Positions 23,801 to 34,261 of a stretch of 64,000 nucleotides of DNA are shown here, one piece after another. The stretch spans positions 9,779,001 through 9,843,000 of the forward strand of contig NC_087253.1 in NCBI RefSeq assembly GCF_037042905.1. The letters run 5' to 3'. The notes under the pieces were generated by a model, which had not been told where the DNA came from, did not search any database, and was given only the letters and a program-made list of their open reading frames with translations. The position numbers and the translations under genes are program-made. Position 1 is the stretch's first letter, and each line of letters begins with the position of its first letter. The DNA comes from Lytechinus pictus. Its lineage: Eukaryota > Echinodermata > Echinoidea > Temnopleuroida > Toxopneustidae.

Positions 23801-24421
23801 GAATCTCGAGACTGCAATTTCACGATTCTCTCTCCGTACACTGTAAAACTAGCAGTTCATGTAAGCCGACATTGTATCCAAGTGTTTACGTTGATGCAAT
23901 CAGAGTATAACAAAAAGCATGGCGTGAAAGCCAAGCTACAAAATTACAAGAACACCGCATGGAGTCTTTTCAAAAACAAAGTAAAGCAGAGTACAGAAGA
24001 AGTATTCGCAGGTGACCTCCTAACCACACATTTGAAGCAAATCGTTCTGGATACAGTAAAGAAAGCGATTCCAAGAAAATGCACGGAAGAAATTCTCAGA
24101 GACTTCCAGATGACAAAGTACTACCTAATGGTCAAAATGATGGATGACCTGGCAGTTAAAGGCAACTTCAAGGACTACAAATCGTACATTACGAATGCCA
24201 GAGGATTTGCCTTACAGTGGATTACCGAATACACACATGAGAAGATGTTTTCTAAAACAGATTCAAGCATGTCTAGGTATGCAGAAATAAGCAAGAGCCA
24301 TATTGCAAAGATCATGCTGTGTATTGCCAGAAGTGTTTCTCATGCGACCACTGAGGTCGAGGGGAAAAGTGGCACGAGGATCGCACTGTGGATTAAACAT
24401 TTCTGTAGGAGAGTCTCGTAG
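17894..24421 (+). CDS. Very large GTPase (VLIG/GVIN1-like), copy 1, ended by an internal TAG
   Basis: A single-exon frame of 2175 codons from ATG 17894 (an upstream in-frame stop at 17852 limits the start) to TAG 24419. The product resembles interferon-induced very large GTPases: large, cytosolic or nuclear, dynamin-superfamily-related proteins tied to immunity in vertebrates. Order of parts: a charged, helical N-terminus (1-80); a MACPF-like region (about 95-400) with YGSHINAGVLHFGG at 256-269 and a later RNGGP; the URGCP/VLIG-like middle, with HFPLVSFIRLGRPPLSKS-type blocks; a coiled coil near 1290-1345; and the G domain, with P-loop GIQSSGKST at 1412-1420, DTEG at 1463-1466 and a VHQN motif where NKxD would be expected. 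A long helical region follows. The family normally continues about 230 residues further; here those codons follow the stop (24422-25123). Function is inferred from the family. Confidence 0.9.
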   Translation: MGDLQEQYKEKLEETQNILNDLIDLRKKGIHHYDDLISNKLEQLRQLMSVDKNHWIEQFDDESLDDTVGKLSSELGRLVEGRPRNTVAEILENTSGGLALRGILVGDAFHDDCLKRIVLSAPSDVELMNPLMAQIDKVENFSSKSQSDNFHRSLDTMGYRAAVTMKSGRLGFNAEADFSQKYEVEEEKESTCHRQVQFESSVMYSIVPTAACELNENSLKLSQQALQELKSIDTLLEGSENLELVNKKCEDFLAAYGSHINAGVLHFGGINKFVATYTSETESNSGQIKCLVRDALSAYASANYSGFGFSGSVSADQLKTNCSFKNDYDKSEQAKTILHTTRNGGPQEVTPFQLWKIGLVACNSTWALVDRGKLLYSDLVGVWKLVRNHKDEFKEPYQLETSLMTVWERMSGYVGPNDKELTFIKGLQEMDLLIEKIAKWNSCPKLPEKCIEYLHEMLKTVKEVEAHTSTNKYWVNKLCTEVNISSFLEKIVELRDNFDPKNVSEIRCLIRELVNPVGLREFPCKQMIMKWAVITETKDIPLLMAKVHVNNISGLIRNLKEIFIPNLQKEHANNEEGIVEVSDSINARATVDLALCVGQLLRDLQSSAKEHEMFFLEIALRSLHYHWPTLRFETLLTMEKLQDFVLSIEVSWKEFQIQLTKGIIQLEAFLINALITSGHFDEGGESSDDEFSETIKELRQVLSSKLNAILNRYATHSPFNWVKITNITNELSKGNMSVCEERRVTIFDLENVAICQDRNTHEQRPLKKTTSGIAAQSEFSDTLKALGLDKYFPAQITLLNAMEIKRITQPLKLAETPWAIIHQLLMIDCQARDNHLSVENKSSCVKKPHDGGDSEFEALLEMHNNSDDEDKPAEINTLDAIVAIFTCCDNFLKQVLAQKLFVCKLAIPFLYPLGSEDKVGMSLWALRTINVQWKSNTNEASETPVTERHFPLVSFIRLGRPPLSKSKLMNDILRNDSHDTFFHHDCNNGMVPRRITNGLVECSWFITSCKEKENLPSTTMFLNLRGDASSLKKQMKILQEISSVLCVIVTAEDLAKTHNTETCQQILQTGGRTILFLIRGDNKQSRECLQAFYEAVGKDILKGVPVISSNTKEGVQKNASELKNEARMKLSEVLTGCSGILIEECAQLTRDMGIVVDEYDDEACVEGKALAESVVCHMAGKGTENCKGLLLPLQGAEWIEYCKLLKKQHRASGKDSQSSSTYQASLVKQEMDRLREKQGEKCNPLTPFIKDFMSTLHNNQDVVMYFLRWMNILLDEKLRATLPGLRRKYHEVWTEFQEAKMEQDEEKLRRVKLQVDDKEKQLSSASLGLENLFRELGQIYEAVKGSREIGKATQNAVEYLPERAAELLLNGIPLELIDGDASSMPIGWVTAVLSKVEHIIGEKKLFLLSVLGIQSSGKSTLLNTMFGLQFAVSAGRCTRGAYMQLIPVDGNANLPFDYVAVVDTEGLRATDLGQPKYEHDNELATLVIGLGDVTMINIKGENTTEMNDILQIAVHAFLRMNLVRKNIKYNRTCIFVHQNVPAANAEELMMHGCQKLQENLDHMTKEAALSESISDIHSFSQIINFDVQKHVKYFSDLWQGDPPMAPANPGYSEKVRSVRLQLLEKITLEQKTFLTASDLSIRLSDLWNGILAEDFVFSFRNSLEVKAYNGLQSKYYALEWELQDNMKSWLHTAEIELKRCETPDDLDKSYQSLIGKHPIVLTEKAEEIKTCLMEYFENCKHQEIVIQWQGTKLNQLNVAVEQQQYEGRTDLLSIKEAREVEILQAKKWSKHEVYIMNKAAELAGNLKGKEASDAELEEKFELMWTPMVHELATKTAEKDLRMDEVMDEVLYQRFHAHGNFLRKELQKMPLNIPLQHPSLESSITLDFVDKEHISIKRSMLGQVEKAFKSLAGADSGELDAINKTVALTRSILNEISTDLNVLSKRDVKFNKSDATAIIKKLTAKIDTHNESRDCNFTILSPYTVKLAVHVSRHCIQVFTLMQSEYNKKHGVKAKLQNYKNTAWSLFKNKVKQSTEEVFAGDLLTTHLKQIVLDTVKKAIPRKCTEEILRDFQMTKYYLMVKMMDDLAVKGNFKDYKSYITNARGFALQWITEYTHEKMFSKTDSSMSRYAEISKSHIAKIMLCIARSVSHATTEVEGKSGTRIALWIKHFCRRVS

Positions 24422-25123
24422 GAATTAGCGATACCAGTCAGTACCCTGGACCTTGTACGTGATCGATCAGTGATGGATTTCAACAATCTGCAACGGATCA
24501 TTGTTGACCAGCTGGATAACATTCAGGCTGATCTGGAAGAGGCGTTTGCCAATGAGACAAAACACTCTGTTGATTGGGATGGCCGACCTCCGCCACATCA
24601 AGTTATAGACAAGATCTGGGGTTGTCCTGAACAGTGCCCGTTCTGTAAGGAGCCCTGTGCAGATACCACACCTGACCATTATGAATTATCTGGAAAGAGC
24701 CACATGTGTGTACAGCACAGACCACTGGGAATTGGAGGAATGCAATGGGAAAAGAACGGTGTCATCGATGGGGTACGTTTTTATAAAAGGCAGCTAAGTC
24801 TTTATACCTGCAATTACTACATACAGAATGAGTCCGTTTCGTTCATGTGCGATGTCGGTAGCTACAAATGCAGAAAGTCGGGAAAATGTTCTGGAAAAAA
24901 AAATGAGTACCACAAAAGTACACAATACAAGACTTACATGCCGGACTGGGACATCGCCCCTGATCGCACCAACGAAGTGTCCATATATTGGATGTGGTTT
25001 ATGGCGACCTACCGGCACCAACTTAAGGATTTGCACTACGCAGTATTACCTGATATACCGGAAGGTTGGACGAAAATAACAATGGCGGAGGCCTTGGCTG
25101 ACCTGCGCAAAGTCCACCATTAG
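24422..25123 (+). pseudogene. C-terminal continuation of VLIG copy 1, downstream of the TAG
   Basis: Directly after the TAG the same frame stays open for 233 codons to a TAG at 25121. It encodes the conserved VLIG C-terminus: GCPEQCPFCKEPC (first Cys about codon 2244), SHMCVQHRP, YWMWFMATY and a final ALADLRKVHH. The Cys/His spacing suggests metal binding (inference). The paralogue at 60764 carries the same segment with GAG (Glu) where this copy has TAG, so one base change separates it from an intact gene. The ATG at 24470 lies inside the conserved helix and is not a credible separate start. It is either lost through a nonsense mutation, polymorphic, or an assembly error. Confidence 0.8.
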
Positions 25124-26350
25124 GAATTAATCGTGGTTCTTTCAGCTCTTCTCGTACGACTTTCAAGAATAGTTTGAATTTTGGAGATTTAGCTTTATCG
25201 AAGGGGCTCTTCAAGTTAATTTTAAATTGAACAAGACAAGAGCGAGCCCTCAAAATTTGTGGGAGGATGAGAATAAGAAATCCCAGTTTTATGTTATGCA
25301 CGAAAAGCTCTGATTGATAACGATTCAATGCAGAAAAAGAACCAGTGTTAAATTCTGAACAGAGTTCGGTAATACATGACCCTTTCTAAGAGTGGGAATG
25401 ATGGCATTTCCGTTGAAGATGAGGCTCCCAGATACATGGTTCCAAATCGACAAATATTGCCTCGTGACAGCAGTTATGGAATTTCTCCAACGGGAGTTTC
25501 TATTCAGTCTCTGAATCATAAACTGGACAACCGGTGCAGGAATGCCATTTACCCATGCTGTGACTGTAGTGATTGCTGGAAATGTCTAAGGAGCTACGAA
25601 TTTCGCTACAGGATGTTGAACTTGCAATGCTTTCCCAAACGTACTAACAAATACCATGCATGTCGCAAATATACCTCTTAAATTACTTGAATTTAATGCA
25701 TTATATAAAAAAAAAACGAAATCCAGGTACGGAAAAGAGTCAGGAACTTATTTTCATTCAAGTCATATCAAACCTTGACGTCCACTTTACATTAAAATGT
25801 AAATATGAAAGACTGAATTCGAATTGACTGAGGAATTAAGGGCCTTTGCAGCACAGAAACTACCAAGTTATAAAGAGTTTAGTTTATATAAGCTGCAAAG
25901 TGAAATACATGTTGACGAGAAAACATATCTTCTAGAGATAAATGCATAATTATATGAGTGAATGAAATTTTAGATGTGAGAGACATGTCGTGTTCACCCT
26001 GCATCTTACTCTCGTGAAATTGCTGTTACAGAGGCTTTTTTATGTTTTTCAAGAGTCAGGGATCTTTATCTTTCCCTTAAAAAAAGCAGTTATACAAGAA
26101 TTAATGACCAATTCCAATGCATTCAGGATTTTCTATTATATCCTGAAAGCCTACCGTGAATCGTAGCTGATCCAATCTATTAGTAGAGAGAATGTTCTCT
26201 GCATCAGATATCCTGAAGATGCCAGCGAGTGGTGGTGTGATGATTGTTTTAGGTAACATACTGTATATTGTATTATTTCTAAGGCTTAGTATCAAATATC
26301 AATGGCATAACGGAGGTGAATAATTCCTGATTGTCACACATTTTATGAAC
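25124..26350 (+). other. 3' flank of copy 1, homologous to the 3' flank of copy 2
   Basis: Sequence after the stop matches, diverged, the reverse complement of about 60763-58870. Shared landmarks are GCGAGCCCTC, ATGAGAATAAGAAATCC, CGGGAGTTTCTATT, ATTCAGGATTTTCTAT and ATTATTTCTAAGGCTTAG. It is probably 3' UTR plus intergenic DNA. A 101-codon frame at 25376-25681 has no recognisable domain and no counterpart that I could see preserved in copy 2. An ATTAAA polyadenylation-like word occurs near 25792; no clear AATAAA was found. Confidence 0.6.
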
Positions 26351-26782
26351 TGCAGAACAGTTCCCCCGAAGAAACCTATTCACTTGGCAATTGGTTGGTT
26401 ACATCAAAATATATGAATGATTGTACAAATTTAAGCCAGGTAAACGCAGTCAAGGAACTTGGACCTCATGTATCATGATGGCTGCAATCATTCAGTTAGC
26501 ATAAGAATAATTATTAAAAATAATATAAATTTAGTGTCTTTCAGTGGCAAACAAGTCCAGGAAAATCGATGAAGGTATCATTAGATAGAGATATTTACTC
26601 AACACTCCCTGAACATGCTGAAGATCTCGAAATATATTTTTTTCATTTCTCACCAAAAAATAGTATAGTCTGGGATTTTGTCGTAATTATCAAAGGTTGG
26701 AATCCCAATGCATTGTATTTTTCGCTTAACTTTAAATCCCAAATTTACATTGGCTTTATCTTCACTGAAAGTTCCATTATCA

Positions 26783-26994
26783 GGGGGTGTTATACAAAGA
26801 TTTAAGTATGACTTAAGTCCGACTTAAATTCCGACCCGCACATGATATGCAACGCGCAATCTGATTGATGGATCCGCGGTATTGCACGTCCCGTGCGCAT
26901 GATCTGACCAATGTCGTTATGTCTTCTATACCATACGTGACTGGGAATTTAAGTGCGTCTCTCAGTTTTACTTAAATCTCTGTGAATCACTCCC
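26783..26994. repeat. MITE with GGGGGTGTTATACAAAGATT ends
   Basis: Terminal inverted repeats pair GGGGGTGTTATACAAAGATT, followed by TAAGTATGACTTAA, with TTACTTAAATCTCTGTG and ATCACTCCC at the right. Palindromic ACTTAAGT words recur inside. It is non-coding. It is absent from the matching place beside copy 2 as far as I can align. Confidence 0.6.
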
Positions 26995-26999
26995 AGGTC

Positions 27000-29900
27000 T
27001 AAATATTTGATTATCAATACACTTAATAGGTTTCATCACTGATATTGTCATTAGCTCTAAATTGATTTCTTCCTGGATGCTGTGTTCATATATATTCAAA
27101 TATCATGCGAGACGTATCATCAAGTGGCTTTCATATATTATTACTGTTTAAATGAGATGTTATCATATTTATAAATGTAAACATGATGTATGTATTTCAT
27201 TTATCTAAGATGTCATTAATTAAAATAGCATAGGGATCCACACATGCCTACATGTACCTTGTAATAGGTGCTGGAAGTGAGCTTATATTACCTTCACATT
27301 TTTATCCTATGTAGATGTAAAGTACTCTTACCTTTATATAAGTAGATTGACTTCTTTAAAGATTTAAGGTTCAATTGCCGTCACATATATCGGGTTTTTT
27401 TTTCAATGATTTAAGGTATTTCTACCTTACATAATTTTTATGTTGATTTATTCTTGTATATAGAGCCCAATGTATAGCATTGGGTGATTGAGTGATAAAT
27501 GAATAGGGAATGCATATCATATCACGCATTAGTATTGTAAATACCTACATGCATAAGATATTATTGTATATATATATATATATATATTATCAATAAGATG
27601 CATTAAAGATGTGAAAAATTACATATTTGGTTTCGTGTAATGATAATGGGTTGCACTCATGCCTACCATTTTAAGTGCTTAATGATATATTATATACCTT
27701 CACACACATTTTCTTCCTTGTATATGGTAATTTTACCTTCACATTTAATTGATTTCTACAAACATATAGAAGGTTATTACTTATAAGTTACATTTAAATA
27801 TATTTGTTTCTCAAAAGATAAAAGACATTAATTCATACACATACCTATAATATTGAGTGCTTCATAAATGTGTCTAGTCTATAATCGCATAGAGCATTGA
27901 GTAGTAATCATCAGAAAGTGTGTATTAGATATACTTTATATTGTAAATACCTACATAATTGCCTATACATACAGTATATAGGTTGCGCATACGATGTTTG
28001 TGTATCTTGGTTTCGTTTAAAAATAATAATGGTTGCATAAATGCCTACTATATAAAGTGCTCAAAGTGATCTTATATTCCTTCACGTGCATTGTTTTCCT
28101 TGAAGATACGATGTCAAGGTAACTTTACATTCACACATATTGGTTTCTTCAAAGATATAAGCTTTAATAATCTTCACATGCGTGTATATTTCTTCATAAA
28201 TGGTTCCAATCTATAGAGCCACAACAAGCATAGGGTGGTGATTCATCAGAAAGTGCGTATTTGAGATATTGATTATTCTTAAATACCTACATGTATAAGA
28301 TGTCATTGCATATTTAGGTTACTTATTAGATACATTAAATACATGTAAGTGACATTTACGTAATTGGTTTATGTAATGATAATGATATACATAATAATGG
28401 GTTGCACATATGTCGACAATGTTAAGTGCTAAAGATATTTAACATACCTTCGCACACTTTGTTTTCCTGAAAGGTATAAGCTTTACCTTGAGATATATTG
28501 GTTTCTCCAAATATATAAGATTATATTCACCAAAAAATATGTAGTATTTCCTTCACACTATTACATTAAATTTTTGTTTTGATATATAAGATATTATTAC
28601 CTTCACATTATGTTCGTTTCTTCAAAGATGTAAAATTGTTGCATTAATATTGAATTAATCAAAGACTAATGTCAATAGAAGCATTATCCTTCCACTTAAT
28701 GATTTCTAATAAACTTGATTGTCAAGATCTTCAAAGATATAATGCTATAAACACCTTTATATGTCATGATATATGCATGTATTATATGTTAATACATCCA
28801 CACAATTGGTTTCTTCAAAAACCTAATAAATATGAGATGTCGTTTATACACTACATGATATGTTTAAAAAATAAGGTCTTGAATCTCCGAAGCTTTTTAA
28901 TCAACTACATAAGGTGTTATTATCTATATTGAGTTCTCCAAAGATGAAATGTTTATACATGTATAAGAAGTTATTGCATGCATGTATATAGTTGACTTCT
29001 TTTAAGTCGAGTTGACAAGACAATGGCATTACCTTTACAAATGTCGATTTGATCTAAGATTGTTTTTCAGATATATGAATTGTTATTATCTTCAGATATC
29101 TATTGGTTTCTTGAGATGTGTAACTATTAGAAATTGCATTGCAGTCACACGTTTCCTTTTCTTCTCGATTGTAATGTATACAGGATGGTATTGCATTCGT
29201 ATTAATTGGTTTCTTAAAAACTGTAATGCCCATACATGTACATGTAAAATGATATTGACTTGAATTGGAAACCAACATCATTTCCTCTGAGATTTAATGC
29301 TCAATGGATGGTATCACTTTCATATGTATTGGACTATTTAACGATGCAGTGCCTTTACAATGTATTATTGCCTCCACGTGTAATGGTTTCTTTGTATTGT
29401 CTACAATATGCTATAACTTTTTGTCGGACATTTGATATTCATGAGGCGTTACTGTTATTATCTGCACATGCATTGGTTTCTTATAAGATGTGTCTATAAG
29501 AAGTTATCATCAGTATCTTAAAAAATGTTGGTTTCCTAACGAATGTATTGTCTATAACATGTTATTGTATTCGCAAAGAATGGGTTTTTAACACGGTCGT
29601 CTGAAAGATAATGATTCTACTCACATCTGTGTTTACGTGGTGTTATGCCCATAATATATATGTATCTTCATATTTCTTCTGAGATACAACACGCAGATAG
29701 ATATAATGTCTATATTTTGATATTTCATTCATTCATATTCACTGTATATATAAAACAATTCTTGGAGGTGATTGAAAAGGATTGCATTCCCTATATAATC
29801 TCAATAAGATATGAATCCACATACAATGGTTTCTTTTGAGATGTAGTCTATATAATATGTTATTAATTTCTAATAGTTTGGATAGTTCTGAGACGTTACA

Positions 29901-30800
29901 AGTATTTACTGTGCATAATTGCTTTTTATTGAAGATGTAATGTTTTAAGAAGTTATTTTATTTACATTGATTTCTTCAAAGGTGTAAAGTCCGAAAGATG
30001 ATGTTTTCTTCTAAGATATAATATCAATAAAATGATATTGCATTAAATTATTTCCTTTTCGCATGTCCTGTATCTACAAAGATGTGATGTTAACAAGGTG
30101 TTATAGCATTCACACGTGTTGGTTTATTTACATACAAGATGTGTTATCATTTCAAAATATGTCGATTTCTTGAAATATAATGACTATACGATTTTAGTAC
30201 ATAATTTCCACAAAATGATATTACCATCACAAAATTGATATGTTTATGTATAAGGTTTATTGCCTTCACATATTAACTTCATATGTAATATGTAAATAGG
30301 ATGTACAATAAAATGATTTCGCCAAAGATACAATGACCATTAAGATTGCATTACCGTCACATGTTGGTTTTCTGTGAAAAGGCAGTGTATATGACATGTT
30401 CTTGCGTTTACAAAGTGGCTTTCTTCATGTCTGTAGATATTATTACATCTATGTTTACATAATAATGATTTCTAATGAGATGTAGTGACTATTGTTTTAC
30501 TTGATCCGGTATAACTAGTGCGTATAAGTTATAACCTTACCATATATTGTGTTTTTTAGAAGATGTTATGCCTAAATCATGTTATTGCTTTAGTACCGAT
30601 TTACTTAAGACATAGTGCCTACCCTACGAGATGTTATTGCGTTTTCATATATTGTTTTCTTATAAGATATAGTGTCTATACCTTTCCATATTTGAGTTTC
30701 CTAAAGGATGCTGTTTCTTTTCCATAGATTTTTCCCTCAGAGATGTACATATACGACATTATTACTTTTGTGTCTTCTTACTGATGTTTCGTTTTATTAC
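27000..30800 (+). repeat. Decayed tandem array beside copy 1
   Basis: About 3.8 kb of degenerate units, roughly 50-65 bases each. They are built from the words TGGTTTCTTCAAAGAT, TAATGTCTATAAGATG and TTATTACCTTCACAT in that order. Units are strongly diverged, and interrupted by a TA microsatellite (27557-27590). Some short frames stay open by chance. The same array, inverted, lies at 55650-58790, so it belongs to the duplicated block. Confidence 0.75.
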
Positions 30801-31957
30801 GTTTTTATTGGATGTGCCAGTTTAATGGCACTCTTGAGAAACGATTTGGTACAGATTCTTGGGAAGCTATATTGTTGATAAGTGTTCTCCATAACACCTG
30901 TATTATCATTAGAGAACAAAAAGAAGCCTTACCTCGTTTCGCAACAGGTTTAATAACTCCCGTTAACTAACTGATTGGTCATTTAATAGTAACTAATAGA
31001 GCTTGATAAATATGGGAATCATTTGGCCATTCGGCGAATAGCGACCACTGGACATTGGAAAACTGCAAAGAAAATTGACTAAAACTTGCGTTCCTATCCT
31101 TAATGAAGATTATGTATTATGATCGTCGTCATTTAAAGACTGCAGAATAAATGAATGGTTGATGACACTGCAATGATTTGCACGATGTCATATAAGTTGT
31201 GAAAATAATTATAATCACATATGTATATACATATATACCATATTTTCTGAGCGCTTTATATTAATAAATCAGTTAGTTTTCCTCTACACTAAAGCTTTTA
31301 AGTTTTTTTAACTTTGGCTGTTTCTTTGATAAGTTCCATTCATTTGTTTGACTTGTATCTTAAAAACGAATTGTATTATTTTGCATCTGATCTGATCGAA
31401 TAAAGAAATTAAAAGAAAAAATATATATAGTGTCCATTTACTTTTCTTGTATACTGATCGAAATTATTATTATTGTTGTTATTATACTGAAAAAATGAAA
31501 CTCTGAATACTTTAACAAGCTTTTTTCAGTAACAATTTCTAAATTGATTAAGGCGTTTAACTCTTCAAAGATAACTTACAATTCATAGACAATTAATGTC
31601 TGTAAGCTAGACACTTTGATTTAGAATCACTAACACCTAATTAACACTTACATGTTGGCATGATGGGGGATTACAAATGTCCGCCTTATTTTGATTTTTA
31701 AATGGTCAGCCCACCCCACTTTTGGCTCATCCTCCCCCCCCCTCTTCAAATCATTTCTGGGGCCTCTGATACACGTGTCTTCACTAAACATGCAAACTGT
31801 ATATGGGATGTACTATGACTAGTAACAAACGTCTAAAGTGTATAAACTCTTACAGAGAAATGATCATGAAAATGTTTATAGGTTTTTTTTCGGGGGGGGG
31901 GGATTCTCTCACGCGGTTAACTTATTCAGTTCATGAAAGGGGCAATCGTTTTCATGT
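30801..31957. other. Non-coding spacer
   Basis: AT-rich unique-looking sequence without a supported gene. It includes AATAAAGAAATTAAAAG near 31400, which could be the 3' tail of a retroelement, and a G run at 31893-31902. Confidence 0.5.
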
Positions 31958-32465
31958 TTCAAGGACAGGTCCACCCCAACAAAAAAGTTTATTTGAATAA
32001 AAAGAGAAAAATCTAACAAAACCAACACTGAAAATTTCATCAAAATCGGATGTAAAATAAGGAAGTGACATTTTATATTTTCGCTTAATTTCCAAAACAG
32101 TTATATGCACATCCTGGTCGGTATGCAAATGAGGAGACTGATGACATCATCCACTCACTAATTCTTTTGTATTTTATTATATGAAATATGAAATATTTTA
32201 ATTTTACCTTCATTGTCAAGTGAAACAACAATTATTCCTCTAATTCAAACAATAAAAAAATAGAAATAGTGAGTGACATCATCGACTGCTTCATTTGCAT
32301 GTCAATGAGTTGTGCATATCACTTTTTTTTTTAAATAAGTGAAACTTTAAAATGTCATAACTTTTTTATTTTACATCCGATTTCCATGAATTTTCAGCGT
32401 TATGCTAGTTTGATTGTCTCTATTTATTCAAATCAACATTTTCCTGTGGTGGACTTGACCTTTAA
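31958..32465. repeat. MITE (family 2) of the AAGG..CCTT type
   Basis: The left end AAGGACAGGTCCACCCCAAC pairs with the right end GGTGGACTTGACCTTTAA. Inner arms share ACTGAAAATTTCATCAAAAT and CGGATGTAAAATAA with their complements near 32340-32400. The right flank is TTAA at 32462 and the left flank is the mutated TTCA at 31958. Non-coding. Confidence 0.65.
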
Positions 32466-32611
32466 TTACACAGTTTTCTCCATTGCACAATTAACACCAA
32501 TAAATGGTACTTAATAATCGATTGTCCATGTCTGAGGTAATGTGAAAATTGAATTACACATCCAGAAAAGGGGGATTTAACTAGAAACATACAGTATCTA
32601 GTAGACACCAT

Positions 32612-32747
32612 AATGACGATGATGATGATGATGAGGAGGAGGAGGATGATAGTGGTAATGATGATGATGATGATGATGATGATAATGGTGGTGGTGAAGA
32701 TTGAAATGCTGGTAATGACAATGATGATGATGACGATAGTGACGGTG

Positions 32748-32791
<44 letters not shown>

Positions 32792-33215
32792 GTGATGATG
32801 ATGTGATTGTGATGATGATGATGATGATGATAATGATAATTATGATAATTGAGATGGTGGTGAGAATGATGATCATTGTGATAATGATGGTAATTATGAT
32901 GACATGATGGCGATAATAGTATAATGATGGTGATGTTGACGTTGAAGACGAACATGACCATGGTCATGATGATAATGATGACAGATGAAAATAATGATAA
33001 AGATTGAGATGGCGATGTTAGCAACGATGAGTATAACTATGACGAGGAGGAGGATAATGATGATAAAGATGGAGATGCGGTCATGTTGACGATGATACTG
33101 ATAACGATAATGAACACGCTACTGATAATAACATTGATCTATAAGGATGATGGTGACGGTCGATAAAATGTTCAATAAAGCGATGATAATGATGATGATG
33201 ATGGAGATGACACTT
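32612..33215. repeat. Interrupted ATG/GATGAT microsatellite
   Basis: Long runs of GAT/ATG triplets with interruptions. Both strands stay open through it, giving spurious Ser- and His-rich frames. No protein is supported. Confidence 0.85.
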
Positions 33216-33305
33216 ATGTTGATAAGGAAGGTGCAGCGAGTTTCGCATTTGGGAAAATGCCCTTCATATCACAATGAAAGTTTTGGGTCGAAAACTGGTT
33301 ATCCT

Positions 33306-33577
33306 GGGCCCAGTCTTACAAAGAGTTATGATTGATCCAATCAATCGTTACTCTATGGAAATCCGTCAGCATCATATTTTTTTCTACAGGAAATGTGCAG
33401 ATGTCCTTTGTAAACAAAGAAGATCCTCCCGAACTGTCAAGAAATCAATGAATTTATGGATATACATTCATATCTAGAAAAGTTTTTGAGCAAACATGCA
33501 ATTTACATGTTGACGTTGCTGGCCGTCCATAGTTGTAATTGATTGGATCAATCGCAACTCTTTGTAAGACGGGGCCC
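33306..33577. repeat. MITE with GGGCCC..TCTTACAAAGAGTT ends
   Basis: The left end GGGCCCAGTCTTACAAAGAG followed by TTATGATTGATCCAATC pairs with the right end GATTGGATCAATCGCAACTC followed by TTTGTAAGACGGGGCCC. Non-coding interior. This end type is familiar to me from other marine invertebrate genomes (recollection). Confidence 0.7.
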
Positions 33578-33639
33578 TGAACAGCTTATCGCCGTGAGTT
33601 TCCGAGATGATGAAAAATTGCAAATACGTCGCTTGTCCA

Positions 33640-33750
33640 AAGTTCTGGACGAAACCTGATTCACTGATTTTCGGCAAAGACAGGGCCTTTGACAATATAT
33701 CTTCTATGTTGTAGAATCCGTCCCGGATCGCGACTGCGAAGACTCCCTGA
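33640..33750 (+). repeat. Solo end of the TTCTATGTTGTAGAATCCGT element
   Basis: It shares CTATGTTGTAGAATCCGTCC and GATTGCGAAnACTC-like flanks with the right end of the element at 51891-52365. It directly adjoins an ATG-type microsatellite, as that one does. Confidence 0.5.
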
Positions 33751-33819
33751 AGATGTCGATGATGTCGGTGATGCTGATGATCATGATCGTAATTTAAATG
33801 GTGATATTATAGGGGTAAT

Positions 33820-34260
33820 CGAGGTTGAAAATAACAATATTCAAATTAATAGAGGAATATGCAATTAGCAAAAGGCTACACTTTTCATCAAAATCTGATA
33901 ACAAAATGAGACTTATACATGAATTATTATTCTTTTTAACTAATCATTATTATGTTGAAATCGTCAGACCGATATTATTGCTGTCATAAATAAATGCAAT
34001 TGTTTGGTGGGTGAAATTCATTTTCCCTCTCCCCCTTTTCGTATTCTATTATATTATACAAATAATGAAGGTTTATGAGTGCAATGGACAGAATACTTCA
34101 TGAGGTGATGATGAAATGATCCATTCAGCGAGGCGTAGCCGAGTTGAATGGATCATTATTTCATCTTTCACCGAATGAAGTATTCAGTCCATATCACGAA
34201 TGAAAAAACATTCATTATTTGGTCTATATGACACCTAAAAAATTGACTTTTTGCCATATG
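33820..34260. repeat. Remnants of small palindromic repeats
   Basis: Contains ACTTTTCATCAAAATCTGATA and TTTTCGTATTCTATTATATTATAC, as in the TTAA-type MITEs, then GAATGGATCATTATTTCATC repeated inverted around 34110-34180. No gene. Confidence 0.35.
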
Positions 34261-34261
34261 T

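Noticed and set aside
17790..24522. Numerous minus-strand frames of 60-156 codons opposite the GTPase gene
   Set aside because: Shadow frames of a well-supported plus-strand coding region, with no domain of their own.
24470..25123. Separate 217-codon gene starting at ATG 24470
   Set aside because: The sequence is the in-frame C-terminus of the GTPase; the ATG lies within a conserved helix that begins upstream of it.
25376..25681. 101-codon Cys-containing frame after copy 1
   Set aside because: No recognisable domain and not visibly preserved as a frame in the homologous flank of copy 2; more likely 3' UTR.
27000..30800. A multi-exon gene in the TGGTTTCTTCAAAGAT region
   Set aside because: Short open frames only, and the phrase recurs as a decayed non-coding tandem repeat on both sides of the window.
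32581..33024. 147-codon His/Ser-rich minus frame
   Set aside because: Translation of a GAT/ATG microsatellite.
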